DNA of 64,000 nucleotides from Coptis chinensis (taxonomy: Eukaryota > Streptophyta > Magnoliopsida > Ranunculales > Ranunculaceae). The notes below the pieces were generated by a model. It made no database searches and was not told where the DNA came from. It was given only the letters and a program-made list of their open reading frames with translations. The DNA is taken from positions 18,432,001 to 18,496,000 of the forward strand of contig CM027380.1 of assembly GCA_015680905.1 (NCBI GenBank). Reading direction: 5' to 3'. Below are positions 11,574 through 23,201 of the stretch, one piece after another. Each line of letters opens with the position of its first letter. The first letter of the stretch is position 1. Made by a program: the position numbers and the translations under genes.

Positions 11574-12864
11574 CTAATCTTCAGAGTTAGGTAAGTGGGG
11601 ATATATATAAATTCCAAAAAACATGGGGTTAGATGTTTGGACTCTTCTCCCCCACTGAGGTGGCGTTACTATGTTATGTACCTATTTTGTTACTGAGGTG
11701 GCGTTACTAAAAAGGTTTTGTATGCCCATTTTAGTTGTAGAGGACATGGCTGTTGTTTGAATGTCAAGAATTTTGTTTTTTCCACATTTGGGTCTTTGGA
11801 TAATGAGAATGTTTATTGGCTAGATTAGACAATATCTCATGTAGAGGCAGGCGTAGAGCTTTTCATATCTTACCTTGGTATTAATCCTTTAAAATCCACA
11901 AACTGAGTTCAGTATCCGAAATGTAGAACAGAGATGATAAACAACCAGTCCTTTGGAACACTGCCTACTTGCACAAAGTATCTGCGTTCTGCTACTCATT
12001 AGAAGATACGATTTTACGTCCTTTCGACTGACAGACGTACATAGAAAATATATACTCATTCGAGTAAACGTTTCAATTAATACAGAATCACACCACTCAC
12101 CACAATTGAATCTCGAAAAGCGAAGTTCACGTCGAAAGGTCTATAATGTGCAGCTTCATAGCTAGGGTCCTGGCATCCGTCTCCACTGAGTACGAATATA
12201 TCTCATAGACTCATACTATAACCAAATTGATCGGAAAACATGTGTAAATGTGTAATACTACTTCACATACTTTATTAAACGGATTTTACGGAAGGGAACT
12301 GAGAGCTTAGAACTACGCGGGCAATGTGAAGGTCTGAAGGACATTATTAGGATCTGTCACGTCCTTAACAGCGGAATTAGTGACATGAAGCAGTCTGTGT
12401 TCTTTAAATACTTTGATAATACTTCATAGCAAGCAAGCCATTGGCCATTTTTATCTCCCGCATGCCACAGTTCAACTTTTGGCGTGGCACGATAAGTGAG
12501 ACTGCTAACGGAACGAGGAGTAGCAAATGTACCAGCGACGACGAGGAAAAATGGTTCAGGAACACCTAGAATGACAATATATTTTCCGAATACGGGAACA
12601 CTACTTAAAAGCGATACTGGACAAAATACAGATCGGAATTCTGTATTCTCATATCGTTTCGGTTGGACATCAAAAAAAACCAAACGAAATACCGTGCGTT
12701 TGCTTGAAAAGTAATGTACGTGATGACTAGATAATATTATTTGGTATTACAACTGACAAATGGACACTTGGGGAAAAAGACAACGTCCGCAAGTATAGGG
12801 GAAAGTAAAGAGTGAAAACCCCTAGCTAAACCCTTAAACCCCTGCCAACTCGCTCTCTTCGCCA
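11574..12864. other. No gene recognised
   Basis: Mixed-composition DNA of about 1.3 kb. A 108-residue open frame on the minus strand (12357-12683) has no family signature I know. I see no terminal repeats, RNA gene or satellite. The first few hundred bases may be the 3' UTR of the preceding small gene. Confidence 0.4.
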
Positions 12865-13580
12865 GTGGCATCTCTCAAAGTCAGAGGCGTTCAAGGAGAA
12901 CAATATATTAAAATGTTTGTAGAGTTGGAGGGGACACTTGGTTTACTGAAATCAGAGATTTCCAAGAGACGAGGGTGCAATCCCAGCGAAATAAATGTAG
13001 TTTTTCAAGGAAGGGTAATGAACGATGACAACAAAACAATGTTTTTGAAAACCGAACTGTTAATCGAACCGATTTTTTATTAAAATGGTTCAACCAGGTT
13101 TAACTATGGTTCGACTTGGTCGGACCGATTGATGTTTATTTAGCAAATTTTTTAATAATTACAATAATAAAATGAATAAATACATGTTTTAATTCAATAT
13201 TAATTGGTATTATATATCAAAATAAATTTCTTATACAAGAAATACATAGTAGTATGTTGGTTTGGAGTTTGGATTATCTTGTTTAGGTGTTAGGCTCAAC
13301 TCCCCACATTATCAATTTTTTAAAAAAAGAAAAAAAAAAAAATTTATATAAGGGTGATCCGGTTTAGAATTGAACCGGTTTGCCGGTTCAACTACGGTTT
13401 AAGCTTAGACCAAGGGTCCAACCATAAACTCAAGTTTTAACTGAACCGAACTGAAAATTTACTGGTTCCGATCGGACCCCGATTCAACCACCGGTCCGAT
13501 CCGGTTTTCTAAACACTGCAACAAAACCTTGAGGAATTCATTCGCATGCAAAGATAAAACTCCTGAACATGGGGTTGGTA
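12865..13580 (+). pseudogene. Ubiquitin-like domain gene fragment split by a hAT element
   Basis: A stretch reading KMFVELEGTLGLLKSEIS then NPSEINVVFQGRVMNDDNKT follows the beta-grasp pattern of ubiquitin-like domains (compare L-K-x-x-I and F-x-G-R-x-x-x-D). The frame shown begins at a GTG, with no upstream ATG in frame, so the true start is missing or lies in another exon. At residue ~57 it is interrupted by a hAT insertion (13037-13518). Host sequence resumes after it with the duplicated target CAACAAAA, but the reading frame does not continue cleanly into a known Ubl tail. I regard it as a dead fragment; the family assignment is tentative. Confidence 0.45.
13037..13518. mobile_element. hAT-type MITE (CAGTGTTT...AAAACCG family)
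   Basis: The ends CAATGTTTTTGAAAACCG and, inverted, CAGTGTTTAGAAAACCG form the terminal repeats. Exact 8-bp target duplications CAACAAAA flank the element (13029-13036 and 13519-13526). The interior is rich in CCGGTTCAACC-like words near both ends, which extend the inverted repeat, and AT-rich in the middle. There is no coding sequence. Confidence 0.85.
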
Positions 13581-13744
13581 GATTCAAGGGGAAGAGAAAT
13601 TTTTAAGGATAAACAACTCAGGATACTAAGTTGACTTTTTTTTTTTTGTGTGTATGGGAGGAGGGGATTGGCTCATCTAGTGGGGTAATATTCGTTAACC
13701 CTTTCTTTTTTCTTCTTTTAGGTTAACTGTTATTTAATTAAAAC

Positions 13745-14751
13745 TAGGGGTGTGCATGGGTACCCAATTATCCGAACCCGAACCCGAACCCAAACCGAAA
13801 TCGTTTATAGTGGTTTTGGGTCCTAAAATGTTAGACCCATTTAAAGTGGGTCTTCAAGAACCGAACCGATAAAGAACCAAAATCTTTAGAACCGAATAGT
13901 AAAAAACCGATGGGTACCCGAACCGAAACCGGAATCGATTAGTATGATTTTGATATATAGAATTTAGTATTATATTACACTAAATAAAGGCAAACCCAAA
14001 CATTATTATTATATATAGTCTATATTTGTTAGGTGTAAAATTATACTAAATATATATAACATTTAGCATAATAGTGAATGTGTGTTATTAAATGCATCTT
14101 TTATAATATTACATTAAATATGTATCTTATAAATATTAATAATAATGTTTACGTGTCTACGTCTACATGTATAGTCGTATACTATGAATTAACTAATGTA
14201 CTGTTTATATTAACTAATGCATGAACGTGTACATGCTTGATATATTACATGTATATATATTGGATAACGAATACGTGCAATGCTAATTAACTAACAATTG
14301 TGGTACATGTGGTATTTATTCTATACATGACGCATTACGTATAGTATAATATACACATGTTCGATTTAAAATATACACATACGTATAATGTATGAGAATG
14401 TATTTAAAGTTTTTAGATAACTTTCAAATACTATTATTGAATTTAGGACCATTACTTCTTATGAGAGGACAAAAATATCGACTACAAGTGTTATAGTCGC
14501 CGTAAACCAACTTTTATATCGGTTATATAACTAAAAAAAATAATTTTAGCAATAAAAATGTATAACCCAAGAAGGAACCGAAACCCGAACCGGAACCGGA
14601 ACCGGAACCGACTTAATTAATGGGTATGGATCCGAGTTTTCAAAATATAAGAAAAAAACCGAAAGAATCGAACCAGATAGGAACCGCTAAAAGTAGACCC
14701 AGAACCGAAACCGATAAGAACCGACCTAGAACTGACCCATGAACACCCCTA
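13745..14751. mobile_element. hAT-type non-autonomous element (TAGGGGTGTGCA family), 1007 bp
   Basis: It starts TAGGGGTGTGCATGGGT and ends ACCCATGAACACCCCTA, with exact 8-bp target duplications ATTAAAAC at 13737-13744 and 14752-14759. The subterminal regions are packed with AACCCGAACCG-type repeats on both sides. The centre is AT-rich and non-coding. Confidence 0.88.
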
Positions 14752-14788
14752 ATTAAAACTTTGGCACTTAAAGATTCTTGGATTATTC

Positions 14789-15002
14789 TGTTAAGATATC
14801 TACACGTGTTTACTCCAAGAATCAAGGAACTACTTGATAAGATTTGGAGTCTATCCTTCCTGTTAGTTACGCCAATGTAATATTTGTTTAGTAAGATAGG
14901 TAGAGTGAATCTCTCCATACGGTTGTAATCTCTCTTTTAAATACATGTTAATCAATAGAACAAAACACTTGTGGAAATCAATATAGAGTGTTTCTTTTCT
15001 CA
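14789..15002 (+). repeat. Left LTR of the copia fossil
   Basis: 214 bp, about 97 per cent identical to the right LTR, immediately followed by the primer-binding site. Confidence 0.92.
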
Positions 15003-15092
15003 TGGTATCGGAGTAACACTTCTATTCAAGTCAAAACACTCAATTTTTTTTTTCAATCTTTCTCTTTATTTTCTCTGTTCAATGGTTGTGCC

Positions 15093-15743
15093 TAGTGGTG
15101 TCAAATGGCTGGCCCGGCTCTCGAACAACAAATCCCTCATGCTTTGAGGGTCGTGCCAGCCTTACCCTCATTTTCCTCGAGGGCCGGGTCGGGTCAGGCC
15201 AATGCTTAAATCTTGAAGCCTTTACCCGTCCCTCAACCCTCTTGAGAAGGCTTGAGGGCCAAATGTGAGGGTTGGATATTATGTTATATATTTGATTTAC
15301 AAAATAAATTTATAAACATATATTAGTTAAAAATGATAAAATTAAATGCACTTCACAATTCAACCTTCAAACTACTAAAAAAAACGTGGTAAAGTTGTAT
15401 TAGTCAATTAAGATAAACTAAATTCATTTCATAAAATATTATAATGAAATTATAAGGTTGCCAAACTTAAGAGATAAACGTTCTTTTAAGTGATTTTTAG
15501 TGTATTAATGCTAAAATGAAATATATTGTATGAAGATTTATTAAAATATATGTGATAAATGTTGAGGGCCTAATGAGGACCGAGCTTAAAGGAGGGCTTA
15601 AGTTAAAAGTCTAGGCCCCTACCCTCCCTTAAAAGGCTTGAGGGCCGGGCCTGCCCGGCCCACGAATGCGTGAGGGCCTCATTTTGAAGGCTTTTTCGGC
15701 CTATGGGCTGGGTTGGGGCTTGAAGGCCATTTTGACACCTCTA
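15093..15743. mobile_element. hAT-type MITE (GAGGGCC-rich family) nested in the copia fossil
   Basis: The ends TAGTGGTGTCAAATGG and ...CCATTTTGACACCTCTA are inverted repeats. The flanks GTTGTGCC (15085-15092) and GTTGTACC (15744-15751) are an 8-bp duplication with one later change. The subterminal parts are full of GAGGGCCGGG words and the middle is AT-rich. The same family recurs at 18843-19622. Confidence 0.85.
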
Positions 15744-16243
15744 GTTGTACCACCAGAGTCTACTGAAACTCAAGCCCCTTTCTTTGTTCATCACTTAGAC
15801 AATCCATCCACTGTGTTGGTTGCTCCTTCTTTATTAGGTAACAACTATATCACATGGATTCGTGCCATGACTATAGCCTTATGAGCGAAGAACAAATTTG
15901 GTTTTGTTAATGGCACGATTGAGAAACCAATTGATGCTGCTGAAATTCTTCAATGGCAGAGATGTAATGATCTTGTTTCATGCTGGCTCCTCAATTCTGT
16001 GAATCTTGAAATTTGTGGAAGCATTGCGTACTCTGAATCTGCAAGAGAAATCTGGAAGGACCTTGCGGAACGCTTCTCTCAATCAAATGCTCTTTTAGTT
16101 TTTCAACTCAAGGAATCCATTAAAGATACAAAGCAGGACGACATGTCTATCTTTGCTTATTTTACCAAGCTCAAGTCCTTGTGGAATGAACTTGATTCTC
16201 TCACTATCACTCAGCCATGCACTTGTGGATATTGTAAGCTTCT

Positions 16244-17290
16244 TATAACACCCCGTGTTTTATTCTTTTATTTTTATCCTAATAATAATAATAATTAAAC
16301 TAGATAAAATGAATAGATATAGATAACTATCAGATACGGATAAAAGCCCGTAGATAAATAGATAAGTGTTGTCCTTGTTTTTTTTGGGATGTTTTCTCAC
16401 GTAGAGTTTTGGAAAAAAAAACACAGAAAATGAGGGTTTTAGAAAAAATGAGAGTTTTACTGAAGGAAGGAAAGGAAGGTTTTTCCTGGTAGCTGGTGGA
16501 TAATCGGAGCGCGCTAAAGGTGAGTAGCTATTTTGCTATTTCACCGGATTTATAGTTTACGTATATCGGTGTATACTGTCTAATGTTTTTATACTGCTCA
16601 TTGTCTTGTTTTTATTCTATGTCGTATCGCCGAAGTTGTTAAAACTCTAGAGAAACTTCGGATTTGATATAGAACCGTCAAACCAGATTCTTGGATATCT
16701 TGTCGCTGAACTGCCGGCTCTCGAGGCCGTTAATGGCGGCGTGAGCACGGAGGCGTCCTGTAACGCCCGTATTTTTTAAATACGTATTTTTCTACTTAAT
16801 TAATTAATTTAATTATTTATTTTAAAAATTCGTCGGATTGGACTCGGGATACGTGGGCTTGGTTTTGGGCCCGAGTCGGTGTTGGGCTTGGGGTTTCGGA
16901 CCCAAGTATATAAAACACATTGTTCTAGAGAATAGGGTTTTGAAGATAATAAAATATAAAAAATGGAGGCAGAGAAAGAAGCTGGTTTGCTGGAGAGGTG
17001 GAGCACGACGATTCGGGCTAGGAAAATTCGTCGAGCTGTTAGTTAAGGTGAGTAGCTATTTTTGCTATTTCACGTAATTATAGTTTTCCGTGTACCGGGC
17101 ATATACCGTTATAAAGTTTCGCCATATTTTCGGTTCATTATTTGGTTATTAGCTTTAGATCCCCGCTTTTGAAACTCCCACCGCTCATATTGTTGAGACG
17201 ATATTTTGTTCTCGCTCATACCGCTGAAAATTGGTTAAACTGTATTTTGAAACTCTATTGGGAGCTTGGGATAACCGTTAATGGCGGCCT
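16244..17290. repeat. Partial tandem duplication of the LTR-like 5' end
   Basis: Three landmarks occur twice, 515-550 bp apart: an LTR-start motif (16244 TATAACACCCCGTG, 16759 TGTAACGCCCGTAT), GGTGAGTAGCTATTTT (16519, 17047) and GTTAATGGCGGC (16729, 17277). The two units are diverged. Either the 5' end was duplicated, or a related LTR piece inserted into it. Confidence 0.6.
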
Positions 17291-18842
17291 TAAGAAAAAA
17301 AAAAATCAAAGAAAAAGTTAGGTGAACGGTGGTTGTTGTTTTTGTGTTGATTGAAGTTTGGGTAGTAAAGGGGGTTGAGGCGCGGGTATGAGGTCGTCGA
17401 ATGGGTGCCGGGGAAGCTCGGTGGAAGCTCCCAAGACTTGTTAATGGCGCATCGCCATTACCGTGGATAATGGAACTTGGGGTTATCGCTTTTAAAAATC
17501 GCTTTGAACTGCTTTTGTTTGGATTTGATGTTTGTTTGATGTTGGAATGTGGATGGGGTGGTTGAAAGGTTGGGGAAGCCATTAATGGCGGTCCGAGATT
17601 GTAGATCCAGTTAAGGGAAGTGAGTGATGTGAGTAAATCGAAGTTTTTGGTTTTATGAAAGTGCTTTGGTTTTTCATAAGGAGTCGAACCGACTTGATGG
17701 AGAGGTGAGATGGTGGGCGCGCGGAGGCCGGTGGTGGAGCTTTCTTTGGAGGAAGAAGATGACAATCGCTCATCTTAGTTGGGCCTTTGTTAGTTTAGAT
17801 TGTTTTGGGCCGGTTTAGATTGTTTTGTTTGGGCCCGATTCTATTTTTAAATTGTGGGCGAACCCATTTGTATTTTTGGATCGGTTTAATTAAGTTTAGT
17901 TTGGGCCCGCTTTAAGTTAAGTTTTGGGACGATTTTGTTTGTTTGTTTTTGGGCCTAACTTCGGTTGTTTTTTAGGCCCGCTTCTAATATTATTGGGCCA
18001 TCATAGGACTTAAAATGGATCTATTTGGGTCTTCCAACTTTTAGACTTTCGGGTTCTAAGTTTTGGGCTTGGCCAGTTGGGTCCGAACCATTACCTTAGT
18101 CATGAGCCCTTGAGCCATGCACATTGACCTTAGCTATGAACCATGGCTATGACCCTGAACCTGTTGAACTTGGAAACGACAGTTTGACTTTGACAACGAC
18201 AGTTTGACTTTGACCAGGGTTGACTGTTGACTAGGGTTGACTTTGACCAGTTGACCCAATTTGACCTTTTAACTCGGATTATGATTTGGGTTATTAAGGT
18301 AGGTCTAGGGCTATTAGCATGCTTGGCTTTAGGCTAAGACCTCTATATATACGTGTGTATGTGTATTAACTATATGTGATTTTGCAGTATTTTATGATAT
18401 GCAACGTTATGACACTTAGACATCCAGGAAATTAATAACGCCAGAATAAAAATACAGAATCAAGATACTCATTCGTTATCTTAAATGATATATAAAATAA
18501 AGTTCAATAATGCGTAAATAAATTTACCGCACTCTTTTAGAACTCTCCACGCCTCAAGTTTTGGAATTGAGTTTTATGACTGATGATGTCATATGTTAGG
18601 TGGGCATTTATTGAATGTGCCATAAATGGCCCGCTAAGCGTTATATAGGGTATTCATTGAATGTGCCATGAATGACCGTGAGATTGTTTGGACCGCCTCT
18701 AGAGAGGAACTAAGGTATTAGCGCCATGAGTTAGTGGTATTAATTTGATTATGTGAGTGTTTGGGTTTTCTTGTGAATACCTAATATAATATCTACATAT
18801 GATATATAGAAGTTCTAACTTTCTTTTGCAGGAGGGTAGGAC

Positions 18843-19622
18843 TAGGGGTGTTAAAAGGGCCGGGTCGGGCTAGCCCGGCCCTCAAACCATAAAAGCCCTC
18901 ATGACTGAGGGCCGGGTCAGCCCGCCCCTAATGTGTGTTGAGGGCCGGGTCGAGTAGGGTCAGAACATAAATACACAAGCCCTTACCCGCCCCTCGGCCC
19001 TCAATTTTGAGGGCCAAATGAGGGCCGGGCCGGGCCCAATCAAATTATACACTACTAATTTACTTAATTTTTTTTAGTAGTTTTAATTTTTTTATTATAC
19101 TTTTGATTATATATATCAATTTTAACTAAATATATAAAACTTATTTTTATATATTTAGAAAATAAGATATAGAGATGGTGGAAGAGATGAGAGCCTTACA
19201 CTTTCAATATTGAACTATGTTACTACGTTAGAATTGCATGTTAATTTTGTCTTTATATAACGTATATATCTCTCTTTCATTTAATTATAAAAAATGTATA
19301 CTGTTATATTCCAAGCTACTCCTTATTAAATACTAGTTGTAGCGAAAAAAGTTGATATAGCCTAGATAATTAAATTATAAAATATATATACAATGTAAAA
19401 CAACAACAAAAATTATGAGGGCCAAGTGAGGGCTGGTGAGGGCCTAATGAGGGCCGGGCTCACGTTCCAGAACCTAAGCCCTAGCCCGCCCCTAATAGGC
19501 ATGAGGGCCGGGCCGGCCCGCCCCTCAAATCTATGAGGGCCAGCTTTTGAGGGCTTTTACAAACATTTTTGAGGGCCGGGTCGGGCCGGGTTGAGGGCCT
19601 GAGGGCCAAATTATCACCCCTA
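18843..19622. mobile_element. hAT-type MITE (GAGGGCC-rich family) nested in the solo LTR
   Basis: The ends TAGGGGTGTTAAAAGGG and CCAAATTATCACCCCTA are inverted. Exact 8-bp duplications GGTAGGAC lie at 18835-18842 and 19623-19630. It shares the GAGGGCCGGG-rich subterminal regions with 15093-15743. It must be younger than the LTR it sits in. Confidence 0.87.
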
Positions 19623-22600
19623 GGTAGGACTTAATAACATTTTGTGCAGGGACGCGGTCCTACCCTTATACAGCAGTGGATATCGGTAAGTTTTAATTCA
19701 ATGGTTTAGATATTAAAATGAGGTATTATAATGAGTTATATAATGGAAGTCTTGCTTGGGAAGAAATTATGTCGGTTAAAATGACGGAACTACCTGTCTT
19801 CCAAGCTGTGAATGATTGAGTTATGGGATAAAATAAAGTGATTGTTTGAATAATTAAAGTATGATAATGGTTATATGTGGTTAGTCTACTCATACCAAAG
19901 AAATTCCATTTTTGCTTGACCCATGTTTGCTTTGTTTTGGCGTGGGTGTGTCCTTTAGGAACATAGGTGGAAGGCAAAGGAATCAAATCGCGTGTGATTG
20001 GGATTCTCACCGAGCAGTCCTGAGTTTAGTTTATTAGGTCCCGATCTTTTTGGGAGGATGTAATAACGTAGGGTTACATTTTTATATGACATGAAATACA
20101 ATGTTGAAGACCTGTTATTCTTAAAGTTTGTTTATGTTTGTATTGGGATGGAAGAAAGTTTTTAATAAAGTGATAGTTGAGGAATTTGGAGATTTTTGTT
20201 GTTAAGTTGATCCTTGCCAGATGTGGGTTTTAGGTTTTGACATGTGTTGTATCCCCGTCATAGCCCGAAGTTTTAGACAATTGAACCAAGTGATGGTTGA
20301 GATATTTATATTTCAATTATTCATTTTTTTTTAATTGTTTAGAAATTCGGGCTGTGACACTTCTTGTAGATCAAATTCTTGACGATCGAGCAATGAAATT
20401 TCTTCAAGGTCTCCATGATAGGTATAAACCAATACGCAATCAAATACTTCTCATGGAGCCCTTTCCTCCCATTACCAAGATTTATTCGCTTGTCCGTCAA
20501 GAAGAAAAGCAACAAGAGATCCATTCATTCCCATCTCTTGTTCTAGAAGCAGCAGCACTTGTTGCGAAGTCCGTGCCTTGTGGAAACATTCTCAACCGTG
20601 GCAATCAAAAACCACATTTTCATTGCGATCATTGTGGTAGAGACAATCATACCATAGATCGTTGTTTCAAACTCCATGGCTTCCCTTATAAGAAATCTGT
20701 TGAACCACAGAAAGCAACAAAGAACAATGAACATGAAATGTTGGCACCTCCTAATGTCACTAAGGAACAATACAACAAATTACTTGCCATGCTTTCTTTA
20801 GGTAGTGCAGATTATAGTGCAAACCTAGCAGGTCTTGTTCTCACTGTTCCCACAAAATCGGTATGGATTATTGATACAGGAGCATCTAATCATATGTGCT
20901 ATAGCTTATCTTCTTCATATAAACCATGTCCCAATCCTTTTAGTGTTGGTCTTCCTGATGGTTTAAATGCTTTTGTAACTCATATTGGTACTGTTCAGTT
21001 GTCTCCTACTATTAAACTTGAAAATGTTTTCTTCATTCCCTCTTTCAAGTTTAACCTTTTATTTGTTAGTCAACTTACCAATTCAAATGATTGTGCTATA
21101 ACATTTTTTCCTCGTGAATGTGTTTTTCAGGACCAATCAACTAAGAGGACGATTGGGAAGGGTAACATTCATGAAGGGTTATACTATTTTCAAGCAGCTT
21201 CAACCATGGCCGTTATCAAACCACCCTTTATCGACTTATGGCGCATTGGTGCCTTGGTCACATTTCTTATCGCTCTTTAAGTCATCTAGTTAAAGACGTT
21301 TCAATTATTTCTTGTTCAGAAACTAAAGCTTGCAATATTTGCCCTCAAGCAAAACATGCTTGTTTATCGTTTCCTTCAAGTTATATTAATACTATTAGAC
21401 CTTTTCATTTAATTCATTGCAATATATAGGGTCTTTTTTCTCAACCATCATTAAATGGTTCTCGTTATTTTTTAACTATTGTAGATGATTTTAGTCGTTG
21501 CATTTGGCTCTATCTCATGCATTTTAAATCAGAAACAAAACAAATTTTGCAATCTTTTTTTGCCATGGTTCGCACACAATTTCAGTATCGCATACATCGT
21601 GTTTACTCTAACAATGGTACTGAGATTCTTCCATCTATTCAACTTGTTCGTTCCGATAATGGAACTGAGTTTTTATCTAAAGATATGCAAAAGGCTTTTT
21701 TTTTTGACAATGGTGTTATTCACCAACGAAGTTGTGTTGGAACTCCCCAGCAATTGTTAAACGTTGGTCTCTACACCAACTTGATGTTAACAATGCCTTC
21801 TTACAAGGTGATCTTAACGAAGAGGTTTACATGACACTTCCACCCAGTTTTACTTGACAGGGGGACACTCGGGTTTGTAAGCTTAACAAATCCATTTATG
21901 GGTTGAAACAAGCATCTCGCCAATGGTTTGCAAAGTTCTCTTCTACACTCCTTGGTGCAGGCTTTTCCCAATCTAAGGTTGATTACTCTTTATTCAATAT
22001 TTATCATAAAGGCAGTTCTTCGATATTTGTTCTCATATATGTGGATGATATTATTATTATCGGCAATGAAGAACATGCTATTCAGCCAAATTTTTCATCA
22101 AAGACTTGGGAAAATTGAAACATTTCCTTGGTATTGAGGTTGCTCACTCACAAAAGGGCATTTTTATCTCCCAAAGGAAATACGTTTTGGACATTCTCAA
22201 GGACACCGGTTTTATTGGTGGACGTATTGCTGATTTTCCTATGGAGCAGAAACTTCGATTATCTAAAGAAGGTGATACATTGCTCCCTGATCCGACTCCT
22301 TATCGTCGTCTAGTGGGTCGCTTAATTTATCTGACGGTGACACAACTAGATATTACTTATTCTGTTAACATTCTAAGTCAGTTTATGCAATCTCCTCGCA
22401 TTACACATCTTGATTCAGCTCATCGAGTGGTTCGCTATTTGAAAGGCTCTCTTGATACAGGAATCTTTTTCTCATCTTCTAGCAGTCTTCATTTACGAGG
22501 TTACTGTGACTCTGATTGGGCACGATGCCCAGATACTCGATGCTCAACAATTGGTTATTGCACTTTTTTGGGATCTAATCTTGTTTCATGAAAAACTAAG

Positions 22601-22983
22601 AAACAAGTGACAATTTCCCGTTCTTCCGTCAAAGCTGAGTATAGGGCTATGGCTACGCTCACTTGTGAATTACAGTGGTTAAAATAACTACTCAGTGATT
22701 TTGGATTGTCTCATCCATCTCCTATCTTCATGTTCTGTGATAATAAAGCTGCTCTGCATATCGCTAATTAACAACCCTGTATTTCATGAGCGCACTAAGC
22801 ACATAGAACTTGATTGTCACTTCATTAGAGAGAATATTCAATCCAAGCTTTTAGCCCCATGGTATATCTCTTCTAGTGCTCAGCTTGCAGACATTTTCAC
22901 TAAACCATTGGGCAAAGATCAAATTTCCAATTTGCTTGGCAAGCTCAGCGTGCACTCCTTGCACGCTCCACCTTGAGGGGGAC

Positions 22984-23196
22984 TGTTAAGATATCTACAC
23001 ATGTTTACTCCAAAAATCAAGGAACTACTTGATAAGATTTGGAGTCTATCCTTCCTGTTAGTTACACCAATGTAATCTTTGTTTAGTTAGATAGGTAGAG
23101 TGAATCTCTCCATACGGTGTAATCTCTCTTTTAAATACATGTTAATCAATAGAACAAAACACTTGTGGAAATCAATATAGAGTGTTTCTTTTCTCA
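22984..23196 (+). repeat. Right LTR of the copia fossil
   Basis: 213 bp, preceded by the polypurine tract and followed by the TATTC target duplication. Confidence 0.92.
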
Positions 23197-23201
23197 TATT
23201 C

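Larger units (their letters stand above)
16244..20359 (+). mobile_element. 4.1-kb solo-LTR-like insertion in the copia gag region (probable Ty3/gypsy LTR)
   Basis: The insertion interrupts the copia gag region. The direct repeat CTTCT (16239-16243, 20360-20364) flanks ends TATAACACCCCGTG and ATTCGGGCTGTGACA, which look like LTR ends (TG..CA form, slightly decayed). No protein-coding domain is present. With the nested hAT element removed it is about 3.3 kb, the size of large plant Ty3/gypsy LTRs of the Tekay/Del type, so a solo LTR is the simplest reading. A TATA-like stretch (TATATAAAAC near 16907) could be its old promoter. It contains an internal ~0.5-kb duplication of its own 5' end. Confidence 0.6.
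14789..23196 (+). mobile_element. Ty1/copia LTR retrotransposon fossil with nested insertions
   Basis: LTRs at 14789-15002 and 22984-23196 begin TGTTAAGATATC and end TTCTTTTCTCA, flanked by TATTC target duplications (14784-14788, 23197-23201). A Met-tRNA-type primer-binding site (TGGTATCGGAGTA) follows the left LTR, and a purine tract (GAGGGGGA) precedes the right one. Recognisable parts in order are gag (from about 15770), zinc knuckle (CDHCGRDNHTIDRC), protease (WIIDTGASNHMC), an integrase remnant (IVDDFSRCIWLY), reverse transcriptase ([18 protein letters not shown]) and RNase H (GYCDSDWA), ending near DIFTKPLGKDQ. The element is broken, with roughly ten or more breaks. The two LTRs differ at about five positions plus one indel, suggesting an age near one to two million years at usual plant rates. 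Short LTRs fit the smaller copia lineages. Confidence 0.92.

Noticed and set aside
12357-12683. Minus-strand open frame of 108 codons
   Set aside because: No motif, promoter or splice pattern; could be chance.
17235-17765. Minus-strand open frame of 176 codons
   Set aside because: It falls inside the solo-LTR-like insertion, has no family signature, and composition explains it.
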